A stretch of DNA of 10,824 bases from an uncultured Prevotella sp. (GTDB lineage Bacteria > Bacteroidota > Bacteroidia > Bacteroidales > Bacteroidaceae), in the NCBI GenBank assembly GCA_905373605.1, contig CAJPTO010000093.1, forward strand, positions 1 through 10,824. Direction: 5' to 3'. The notes below the pieces were generated by a model. It did no database searches and was not told the DNA's origin. It saw only the letters and a list, made by a program, of their open reading frames with translations. Below, in pieces: positions 5,570 through 10,824 of the stretch. Positions within the stretch are counted from its first letter, which is position 1. Every line of letters starts with the position of its first letter. The position numbers and the translations under genes were made by a program.

Positions 5570-5683
5570 TTAATTATAAGGGTGCCGATTTTTCACTTTA
5601 TTGATTTCTTTTTTAATATATTTTATGATTTCTGGTGTGTCAATATTCCATTTTTGAACGTGGTTTGTTAAGATTTTGTTCAT
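5570..5683 (-). CDS. Doubtful 37-residue lysine-rich ORF
   Basis: ATG at 5683 opens a frame ending TAA at 5572-5570. The peptide starts MNKILTNHV, contains TPEIIKYIKKEINKVKNR (an amphipathic-looking, Lys-rich helix) and has no signal peptide. An in-frame TAA lies seven codons upstream of the ATG, so this is not just the visible end of a longer open frame. I find no TAnnTTTG promoter or SD sequence. It lies just upstream of the small-ORF promoter on the same strand. It may be a decayed fragment or a chance frame in A-rich sequence. Confidence 0.2.
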   Translation of the reverse strand: MNKILTNHVQKWNIDTPEIIKYIKKEINKVKNRHPYN

Positions 5684-5838
5684 CTTGTTTGTGCTGTCGT
5701 ATTACAAGTTGATAGTGGGCGAATGCCATTTGCTTGCAAAATGTGAACAATCGAAGGTAAGTGCAAGTTGATGGCCGACAATGGCAGGAGAATTTGTTTT
5801 TTGTTGTCTCCGAGGATGGTTATTCAACCCTTTTTGGT

Positions 5839-5846
5839 TATCTTTG
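5839..5846 (+). promoter_or_regulatory. Promoter of the nitroreductase gene
   Basis: TATCTTTG matches TAnnTTTG exactly. The -33 region is weak. The predicted start near 5852-5854 gives a leader of under 20 nt and rules out the in-frame ATG at 5768 for this transcript. Confidence 0.7.
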
Positions 5847-5869
5847 TGCAAGCAAATAACATTTACATC

Positions 5870-6610
5870 ATGATGAAATCATTGCAAAACCGAACAACCA
5901 TTCGCCGATATAAGGCCGACGACGTTAGCCAAGAATTGCTTAACAGCTTGCTGGAACAGGCTGCACGAACACAAACGATGGGCAACTTGCAGCTTTACAG
6001 CGTGGTGGTAACGCGCGACGACAAGCAGAAAAGGCGGTTGGCTCCTGCACATTTCAGCCAACCCATGACCACACAGGCACCTGTCGTTCTCACCATTTGT
6101 GCCGACTTCAGGCGCACAACCCTTTGGGCAGAACAGCGAAAGGCACACCCTGGCTACGACAATTTCCTCTCTTTCATGAACGCTGCTACAGATGCGCTGC
6201 TCTTTACACAGACTTTCTGTTGCTTGGCAGAAGAAGCGGGGCTGGGTTATTGCTTTCTTGGCACCACCATATACAATGCCGAGCAGATTATCGACGTGCT
6301 GGAACTGCCTTCATTGGTGATTCCTGTGGCCACGATTACCCTTGGATGGCCCGACGAACAGCCGCCATTATCCGACCGACTTCCGCTTGCGGCCTTCATG
6401 CACGATGAGGTTTACCGCGATTATACGCCAACGAAGATAGACGAATATTATGCCGCAAAAGAAGAATTGCCCGTTAACAAGGCCTTCGTTGCCGAGAACA
6501 AAAAGGAAACTTTGGCGCAGGTTTACACCGATGTGCGTTATACCAAGGCCGCAAACGAAGCCATGTCCGAGGCTTTGATGAAGACATTGCGGAAGCAAGG
6601 GTTTGTCTAA
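5870..6610 (+). CDS. Nitroreductase-family flavoprotein (NfsA-like)
   Basis: This is a 246-residue cytoplasmic FMN-dependent oxidoreductase of the nitroreductase fold. The opening NRTTIRRYK (residues 7-15) is the conserved FMN-phosphate-binding Arg region. A central AATDALLFTQTFCCLAEEAGLGYCFLGTTIYN segment covers helices and the second FMN-contact strand. The GWPDEQPPLSDRLPL motif is the typical end of the core, followed by the ~60-residue C-terminal extension seen in NfsA/FRP-like members. Family members reduce nitroaromatics, quinones or flavins with NAD(P)H, but the natural substrate here is unknown. I prefer the start at 5870 (or 5873, the next codon) over the ATG at 5768 because the promoter at 5839-5846 lies between them. 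It appears monocistronic. No clear terminator follows. Confidence 0.9.
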   Translation: MMKSLQNRTTIRRYKADDVSQELLNSLLEQAARTQTMGNLQLYSVVVTRDDKQKRRLAPAHFSQPMTTQAPVVLTICADFRRTTLWAEQRKAHPGYDNFLSFMNAATDALLFTQTFCCLAEEAGLGYCFLGTTIYNAEQIIDVLELPSLVIPVATITLGWPDEQPPLSDRLPLAAFMHDEVYRDYTPTKIDEYYAAKEELPVNKAFVAENKKETLAQVYTDVRYTKAANEAMSEALMKTLRKQGFV

Positions 6611-6960
6611 CCGCTTTGGTTGTGCGCTTCATGCCTTGCTGCTTTGTGTTTTTGTTGATACTTAACGCGCTTTATGCCTTGTTTTGTCGCTTTTGTTGGG
6701 GTGCCGGCATATGTCAGCAGGTAAGTAAATGGTGGCAAACAACACACAACCATGCGCTATTTTGGGCGCAAGCATGCGTTATGTGGCGAGCAATGTCCGC
6801 TTGTTAAGGTTGCAAACCTGTGTGCCTGCTTGGCCATGTAGCAGGTATGGCCAGCAAACTTGACGGTAGTGGCGGATAAAAACACGGCATGTGTTCAAAC
6901 GTTTTTTGTGTAGAATATATTTTTTCTTTCGATTTCGTTGTGCGTTCAAAAAGAATGACT
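6611..6960. other. Intergenic region with GC-rich hairpins
   Basis: I see no gene here. TGCGC (6753-6757) can pair with GCGCA (6766-6770). A stronger hairpin at 6827-6856 pairs TGCTTGGCCAT with ATGGCCAGCA (10 bp, one bulge, 9-nt loop). Neither is followed by a T-tract, so they are not clear terminators. Words such as GCAGGTA and TGGCCAGCAA recur with small changes here and in the intergenic region after the lipocalin gene. Confidence 0.4.
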
Positions 6961-6968
6961 TATCTTTG
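6938..6968 (+). promoter_or_regulatory. Promoter ~280 bases upstream of the lipocalin-like gene
   Basis: TTG at 6938-6940 and TATCTTTG at 6961-6968 are separated by 20 nt and form a good Bacteroidetes promoter. Transcription would start near 6974-6976. No other TAnnTTTG occurs before the gene at 7249, so this is either that gene's promoter with a ~270-nt leader, or the promoter of a small upstream gene or RNA. Confidence 0.7.
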
Positions 6969-6983
6969 CAATTGAACAATGCG

Positions 6984-7175
6984 ATGGGCAATGCATGCCA
7001 ATCGCTGGTGAAGCATAGCTGTTGGCTTGACTGGCATAATGCGGAAGACGTAATGAAAACGACATCAACACCGATTTTTCGCTTGGCTAAGGCTGATCAA
7101 ATGCTCCATCATCTGCGTGGTTGTTGTTGGGAATGTTGGTCTTTGATGTGCAAAAGGCATATTGGGAGGGCTTAA
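6984..7175 (+). CDS. Possible 63-residue Cys/Trp-rich small protein
   Basis: From ATG at 6984 the frame runs 63 codons, starting about 10 bases after the predicted transcription start. The product begins MGNACQSLVK, has six Cys (5, 13, 47, 48, 51, 56) with a GCCWECW cluster at 46-52, and four Trp. A CCxxC arrangement could bind metal, but I know no matching family. There is no SD sequence. Codon use looks random compared with neighbouring genes, so it may instead be the untranslated leader of the lipocalin-like gene, 73 bases downstream. Confidence 0.25.
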   Translation: MGNACQSLVKHSCWLDWHNAEDVMKTTSTPIFRLAKADQMLHHLRGCCWECWSLMCKRHIGRA

Positions 7176-7248
7176 TTTTGGCCGGCAAGGCTTATAACAG
7201 GTAATGGAATATATATATGAAACAACTAACTAATGGAATTAAGATAAT

Positions 7249-7683
7249 ATGAAAAGTAAATTTTTTGCTATTTTTTTTGTGGCCTTTGCGGCCATGATGA
7301 TGGGCATGGTGTCGCTTACATCGTGCAGTAAAGATGATGACAAGACGGAGCAGCCGGGGAAACTAGCCGAACTTAAAACGCTGATTTTGGGTAAATGGGT
7401 TCTCATTGAACAAAAAACCGTTGACGGTGGATCAGTTACTTCTAACGTGAAACGGCGCACAATTGAATACAAAGCTGATGGCAAGGTTGTTGTAACAACT
7501 GTATATCGTGACAAAGAGGATGATGAACCAGAAGTTAACGAAATGGCCTGGCGCGTAAGTGAGGATAATAAAGGCCTACATCTTGTGCAGGGTAAGGCTA
7601 AATATAACGTAATTGAAATTACTGACCACGTGTTTGTATTAACCATCAAAAGCGTTGTTCTGAAGTTCGCCAAGATTGAATAA
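7249..7683 (+). CDS. Lipocalin-like surface lipoprotein
   Basis: This 144-residue protein has a lipoprotein signal peptide ending Leu-Thr-Ser-Cys (acylated Cys 26), followed by SKDDD. That fits the Bacteroidetes lipoprotein export signal (Cys, Ser/Lys, then two or more acids) that sends lipoproteins to the outer face of the outer membrane. The mature domain has the lipocalin-like opening LILGKWVLIE (45-54), then beta-strand pairs including YKADGKVVV (74-82), AWRVSEDN and the final VLTIKSVVLKFAKI. This gives about the right number of strands for a small barrel. The ligand is unknown. The start is supported by the signal peptide and an A-rich leader. The gene probably shares the promoter at 6938-6968. 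Confidence 0.85.
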   Translation: MKSKFFAIFFVAFAAMMMGMVSLTSCSKDDDKTEQPGKLAELKTLILGKWVLIEQKTVDGGSVTSNVKRRTIEYKADGKVVVTTVYRDKEDDEPEVNEMAWRVSEDNKGLHLVQGKAKYNVIEITDHVFVLTIKSVVLKFAKIE

Positions 7684-7802
7684 TTCGCTTTTGCCTCTTC
7701 GTTGCGTGCTATGGAGCTTTTGTCGCGTCTTCGTTGGACGGTAAAATGCCTGAGTTGGCAAGCAAGCAGTAGGCTGCGAAAGGCTTGAACAAAAGGTTGT
7801 TG

Positions 7803-7824
7803 TGCTCAATAGTCTTTTTGAGCA
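7803..7824. terminator. Hairpin in the convergent intergenic region
   Basis: TGCTCAA (7803-7809) pairs with TTGAGCA (7818-7824), a 7-bp stem with an 8-nt T-rich loop. It lies about 120 bases after the lipocalin-like gene. The Ts are in the loop rather than after the stem, so termination is only a guess. Confidence 0.3.
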
Positions 7825-7833
7825 AACGGAAAT

Positions 7834-7879
7834 CAGCCTTGTTGGCAAGCATGTGTGTGCATGTTTGCCAGCAAGGCTG
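7834..7879. terminator. Large 18-bp hairpin between convergent genes
   Basis: CAGCCTTG (7834-7841) pairs with CAAGGCTG (7872-7879). After a 2x2 internal loop, 7844-7853 pairs with 7860-7869 (10 bp, one G-T), closing a TGTGTG loop. It is about 50 bases past the end of the leftward GSCFA gene and could end both transcripts. Neither side has a T-tract, so it may be an RNA-processing or stability element, or a repeat-derived palindrome. Confidence 0.5.
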
Positions 7880-7927
7880 TGTTGGTTATGTGCAAGGGTC
7901 GGGGTGTTTTCGGCTGGTCTTTGCCTT

Positions 7928-8767
7928 TTATTCTTCGGTTTTGGGTGCTATGTGCCAATTGTCGAGGTTCAATTTCTGTCCATAACGTGCTTCCAATGCC
8001 TTTATGTCTTGCAAAGTTTTGGCGATGAAAGCTTGGTATTCAGCACTCTCAGGATTGAACGGCTTATGGCTTAGGGCTGCCTGAAGGGGCTGCCAATCTT
8101 TTAAAAATGTGTGGGCAGTGGGTGAAAGATATGCCTCGCAGAAGCGTTGCCAGATGTATTCAACAGCCTGTTCGCTGGGATGAAGCATGTCGGGAGCATA
8201 GAAACGGTAGTCGCGCAGCTCATCGTTCATTATCTCGTAGGCAGGGAAATAAATGCAGTAGTCGGCATGCGAAGTAACCAATGTGTGCGCGGCAAGCAGC
8301 AGCGTGGCCTTTGAAAGCTGGCTTTCCACAAAGCCATACTTGGCATAACGGATGGGGCTAACGGTGATAACCACTTGCACTTGTGGGTTTCGTTCCACCA
8401 AAATGTCGACAGCTTGTCGCAGGTAGTCGGTGCATTGGTTCACGCTTAGTTCTTTTTCTTCGAAGAGCTGTTGCGGCAACTTGCGGCAGTTGTCGGCTAT
8501 TTCGCCCGTTTCTTTCCAGATATACACATGGTTAGTGCCCAACGTAAAGATGGCTACCGAGGGGCTTTCTTCGCAGCGTTGCACGGTGTGGAGAATGCTT
8601 GCAGGGTTGTACATCACGCCAAAGGGGTTTACGGTGGCGCGAAATTGGGCATCTTTAAAGCGCTTACCCATGTTTTGGGCGAAGCATGAACCCACGAGTA
8701 GAATGCGTTCGAAGGGTGCAATGGCGAATGAAGGGCGCGCAATGGCCACAGGAGTTTGCAGTTGCAT
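7928..8767 (-). CDS. GSCFA-domain protein (SGNH-hydrolase-like)
   Basis: This 279-residue cytoplasmic-looking protein carries the family-defining GSCFA at 26-30, whose Ser27 is the likely nucleophile. GTN (77-79) and TVSPIRY (135-141) match later SGNH-type blocks, and D193/H196 in DMLHPS match the catalytic Asp-x-x-His. The GSCFA family (Bacteroidetes and Proteobacteria) is related to GDSL/SGNH esterases. Its substrate is not established, and an acyl or acetyl ester is only an inference. I start at ATG 8767, giving the usual short MQLQTP leader before the first strand. The longer frame begins only with TTG at 8839 and adds an unconserved-looking 24 residues. It lies 116 bases downstream of the lactonase-like gene on the same strand with no visible promoter between, so co-transcription is possible. 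Confidence 0.9.
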   Translation of the reverse strand: MQLQTPVAIARPSFAIAPFERILLVGSCFAQNMGKRFKDAQFRATVNPFGVMYNPASILHTVQRCEESPSVAIFTLGTNHVYIWKETGEIADNCRKLPQQLFEEKELSVNQCTDYLRQAVDILVERNPQVQVVITVSPIRYAKYGFVESQLSKATLLLAAHTLVTSHADYCIYFPAYEIMNDELRDYRFYAPDMLHPSEQAVEYIWQRFCEAYLSPTAHTFLKDWQPLQAALSHKPFNPESAEYQAFIAKTLQDIKALEARYGQKLNLDNWHIAPKTEE

Positions 8768-8883
8768 GGCGAATGGGGGAGTGTTATTGGGACTTTTCCT
8801 GTCGCGAAAGGCAACAGACGGCGCGGCAACATGCCGCAAGGCAAAGCGTTTGGGGGCATTGTAGGGGCGGAAAGGCTGCTAGC

Positions 8884-10029
8884 TTACTGATAGTTTCGAA
8901 GCACCAGGCACACAGGTTTGCCCACATTGATGCGCTTACCCGTATCGGAAAGCAAGCCCGTACGCGCATTGCGCCTATAAATCTGTATCATGTTGTCATC
9001 TCGGCAGGCCACAAGCACGAACTTACCATTGGGCGTGATGGTGAAGTTTCGTGGGTGAATGCCCGTTAATTGATAGCCCACTTTGGTGAGAAGGCCCGTT
9101 TGTTCGTTGATTTCGAAGATGGCGATGCCGTCTTTTTTCAGTCTGTGCGAGGTGTAAAGAAACCGTCCGTCGGGGCTGATGTGTATGTCTGCACTGCCAT
9201 GTCCGCCGCCTTCATCGGCCATTAGCGTTTGCAGTTCGGTGAGATTACCGTCGTTATAGCTAAGAACGGTGCACGTTCCACCCAGTTCGTTAATGAGATA
9301 GAGGTGCTTTCCCTCGCTGTCGAAAACCATATGTCGTGGTCCTTCGCCGCGTTTCGCCTCGTAAGCAATTACGGCATGCGTAAGAATTTCATCGCCTTGT
9401 GGGTTGAAATCGAATCGATATATGCGGTCGTTGCCGAGGTCGGTGGCTAAGAAGTGTTTGCCATCTGGGGTTGGAATGCCGCAATGGATGTGGGCCAGCG
9501 TGGCTGAGTCGCGGCCTGTGAAGCATATTTGTTGTGGAGCTTCGTAGAGGTGTCCTTGCTTATCGAGCCTAAACGAAGAGATGTCGCCACCCGAATAGTT
9601 GGCCGTTACAAGGCAATTACCCTCGGTATAGAGGTTGCAAGGGTCGCTACCAGGGCGGTTTTCAGGCAGGTTGGAGCTGTGCCCAGCTTTGGTTGAGGCA
9701 AAGGTGGGGTTCGAAAGTTGGGCCGTTTCGGGGTTGAAGTCGAAGCTATAAGCCCCTTGTCTACCATCGTTAAACTCGCTAACGGCATAAAGTTGGCGGC
9801 CGTTTGGCGCGATTGCCACGAACGAAGGATTGGCAGCTTTGGCCGAAGAACGCAGTGAGAATGCGCCGGTTTCTTGGTTGAAGCTGTAGACGTAGATGCC
9901 TTCCGAGGGACTGTCTTCGGTGTAAGTGCCCACGAAGAGTGTGAGCAAGCCTTGCTGTTTGCCCTTGGCAAAGCCGCAAACGGAAACTGCCGAGAGGGCA
10001 ATGGCAAGTAAAGAACGGGTAGGGAACAT
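8884..10029 (-). CDS. Secreted lactonase-family beta-propeller (6-phosphogluconolactonase-like)
   Basis: This 381-residue member of the YbhE/Pgl lactonase family folds as a seven-bladed propeller. Visible family blocks are FVGTYT (32-37), SEGIYVYSF, ANPSFVAIAPNGRQLYAVSE, the GEGPRHMVF strand, GGGHGSADIHISPDGRFLY and HPRNFTITPNGKFVLVACRD. Cytosolic relatives hydrolyse 6-phosphogluconolactone in the pentose phosphate pathway. Here the first ~21 residues form a signal peptide (hydrophobic LLAIALSAVSV, likely cleavage after GFA), which implies a periplasmic protein. A phosphorylated cytosolic lactone is then an unlikely substrate, and the function should be treated as open. The Cys at 18 has Val before it, a poor lipobox. 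No TAnnTTTG lies upstream, so it may be read from the queA-folK transcript. Confidence 0.88.
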   Translation of the reverse strand: MFPTRSLLAIALSAVSVCGFAKGKQQGLLTLFVGTYTEDSPSEGIYVYSFNQETGAFSLRSSAKAANPSFVAIAPNGRQLYAVSEFNDGRQGAYSFDFNPETAQLSNPTFASTKAGHSSNLPENRPGSDPCNLYTEGNCLVTANYSGGDISSFRLDKQGHLYEAPQQICFTGRDSATLAHIHCGIPTPDGKHFLATDLGNDRIYRFDFNPQGDEILTHAVIAYEAKRGEGPRHMVFDSEGKHLYLINELGGTCTVLSYNDGNLTELQTLMADEGGGHGSADIHISPDGRFLYTSHRLKKDGIAIFEINEQTGLLTKVGYQLTGIHPRNFTITPNGKFVLVACRDDNMIQIYRRNARTGLLSDTGKRINVGKPVCLVLRNYQ

Positions 10030-10103
10030 GGTGTTGAAGGATGAAATGCAGGTGAAGTGTGGGGTGGGGAATGGTGCGTTATGTGGCAGTGTGCAGTTTT
10101 ATT

Positions 10104-10129
10104 AGCGTCATAACGCTTATGTTAAGCGT
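10104..10129. other. Overlapping hairpins between folK and the lactonase gene
   Basis: AGCGT (10104-10108) can pair with ACGCT (10113-10117), or ACGCTT (10113-10118) with AAGCGT (10124-10129). The two are mutually exclusive because they share an arm. They begin 3 bases after the folK stop. No T-run follows leftward, so a terminator is doubtful and a processing site or weak attenuator is possible. Confidence 0.35.
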
Positions 10130-10131
10130 CC

Positions 10132-10545
10132 TTATTCGATGATTTCGCTAAGCGGTTGCATCACGAATTGCCGTTCGTTCATCAGCGGATGCGGTATAAC
10201 GAGGTCGGGTTCGTTCACGTTCAGGTCATCATAAAGCAAGATGTCGATGTCTATCGGGCGGTCATGATAGTGTCCATTGTTGCTTTTTTGTGTTCTTCCC
10301 AGTGAGCGTTCTATGCCTTGTGTGGCCTCAAGCACCTCCCTAGGCGAAAGCTTTGTTTGGCTGCATACGGCGGCATTGATGAAAGAATTGGCCGAATGAA
10401 ACCCCCAAGGAGCCGTTTCGAGCAGAGCCGATTGGCGCACAACGGGGCCAATCAGCTCTGAAATTTGTTTGATGGCCAGCTTGATGTTGGCCTCTCTGTC
10501 GCCCAAGTTGGCACCAAGGCTCATGTAAACGCGGTGTTCGCTCAC
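10132..10545 (-). CDS. folK: 2-amino-4-hydroxy-6-hydroxymethyldihydropteridine pyrophosphokinase
   Basis: This 137-residue HPPK transfers pyrophosphate from ATP to 6-hydroxymethyl-dihydropterin, the step before dihydropteroate synthase in folate synthesis, in the cytosol. The family blocks are clear: VYMSLGANLGD (6-16) at the first strand, the pterin-side TAPWGF (44-49), the signature DRPIDIDILLYDD (95-107) with the Mg2+-binding pair D99/D101, and IPHPLMNERQFV (117-128). The start is GTG at 10545. The first ATG (10524) would remove most of the first beta strand, so GTG is preferred. It starts only 5 nt after the queA stop, so the two are almost certainly co-transcribed. Length is slightly short of the usual 140-160 but complete. 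Confidence 0.95.
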   Translation of the reverse strand: MSEHRVYMSLGANLGDREANIKLAIKQISELIGPVVRQSALLETAPWGFHSANSFINAAVCSQTKLSPREVLEATQGIERSLGRTQKSNNGHYHDRPIDIDILLYDDLNVNEPDLVIPHPLMNERQFVMQPLSEIIE

Positions 10546-10550
10546 GCTTG

Positions 10551-10824
10551 TTAGTCGTTAAGGATGAGCAATGCGTCGCCAAAGCAACCAAACTTGTACT
10601 CGTTTTCCACAGCCAGTCGATAGGCTTCCATCACGAGGTCGTAGCCTCCGAAGGCGGCAGTAGACATGAGAAGTGTGGAAAGTGGGTGGTAGAAGTTGGC
10701 CATCATCGTGTCGGCCAGCCCGAAATCATAGGGTGGGAAGATGAAACGATTGGTCCATCCCGTGTATTCTTTGAGCATTCCGTCTGTTCCAACGGCCGTT
10801 TCAGTGGCTTTCACCACGCTTGTT
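10551..10824 (-). CDS. queA: S-adenosylmethionine:tRNA ribosyltransferase-isomerase, C-terminal part
   Basis: Only the last 90 residues lie in the window; the gene continues past the right edge. QueA transfers and rearranges the ribose of AdoMet onto 7-aminomethyl-7-deazaguanine in the wobble position of tRNA, making epoxyqueuosine. Recognisable blocks are KATETAVGTDGMLKEYTGW, the FIFPPYDFGLADTMMANFYH strand region, PLSTLLMSTAAFGGYDLVMEAY and the terminal YKFGCFGDALLIL, which match the C-terminal domain of bacterial QueA. The frame stays open through base 10823, so the Val/Met codons seen near the edge are internal, not starts. It heads an operon with folK. Confidence 0.93.
   Translation of the reverse strand, partial: TSVVKATETAVGTDGMLKEYTGWTNRFIFPPYDFGLADTMMANFYHPLSTLLMSTAAFGGYDLVMEAYRLAVENEYKFGCFGDALLILND

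Larger units (their letters stand above)
7684..7927. other. Convergent intergenic region
   Basis: This lies between genes that end towards each other and contains no ORF I believe. It holds two hairpins, listed separately. Words such as GGCAAGC recur at 7754-7860. The region probably carries the 3' ends of both flanking transcripts. Confidence 0.4.

Noticed and set aside
5768..5869. Earlier in-frame start for the nitroreductase at 5768
   Set aside because: The promoter at 5839-5846 is inside this extension, and the extra residues do not look like nitroreductase sequence.
7239..7673. 144-codon frame antisense to the lipocalin-like gene
   Set aside because: It lies opposite a gene with a clear signal peptide and fold, and has no motif, promoter or codon support.
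10551..10817. Complete small gene starting at GTG 10817
   Set aside because: The frame continues to the window edge and matches the interior of QueA, so this is the 3' part of a longer gene.

Overview
The window looks like chromosomal DNA from a Bacteroidales bacterium, most likely Prevotella or a close relative. Four kinds of evidence point there. Promoters carry the Bacteroidetes -7 element TAnnTTTG (237-244, 2486-2493, 5839-5846 and 6961-6968 on +; 5502-5509 and 4297-4304 on -). Almost no start codon has a Shine-Dalgarno (SD) sequence. One lipoprotein carries a Bacteroidetes-type surface-export signal (CSKDDD). The gene families (GSCFA protein, secreted lactonase-like propeller, queA next to folK, BtuB-like TonB receptor) fit the same group. 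The genus is inferred, not proven.

Layout, left to right. A lone TonB-dependent receptor gene (269-2299, +) ends in a strong hairpin. Next is an AT-rich two-gene operon (2524-4259, +): an ImmA/IrrE-type zinc peptidase overlapping by one base a PIN-like (DUF4411-type) putative nuclease. It looks like an acquired toxin-antitoxin-like or defence module. A 23-bp minisatellite (4342-4455) follows. A small periplasmic-type lipoprotein gene (4550-5005, -) has its own terminator. A nitroreductase gene (5870-6610, +) and a surface-type lipocalin-like lipoprotein gene (7249-7683, +) are separated by about 640 bases holding a clear promoter and a possible small ORF. The right end is leftward: partial queA and folK (5-nt spacing), then a secreted beta-propeller lactonase-like gene and a GSCFA-domain hydrolase gene.

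The most unusual part is 5111-5509 on the minus strand, too small for ordinary gene calling. It reads as a self-contained transcription unit of about 385 nt: a TAnnTTTG promoter, a 5' hairpin, two hairpins whose loops carry perfectly complementary 7-base sequences (a possible kissing pair), a full SD sequence in a phylum that rarely uses one, a 36-codon ORF, a hairpin over its stop codon, and an intrinsic terminator with six Ts. I read it as a structured mRNA or dual-function small RNA encoding a small hydrophilic protein, and I recognise neither the RNA nor the peptide. It lies directly upstream of the 4550-5005 lipoprotein gene, which has no promoter I can see, so some read-through into that gene is possible.

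The remaining genes are mostly housekeeping or envelope functions: receptor-mediated uptake, queuosine tRNA modification, folate synthesis, flavin-dependent reduction and cell-surface lipoproteins. Apart from the two operon-like pairs, I see no shared pathway linking them.
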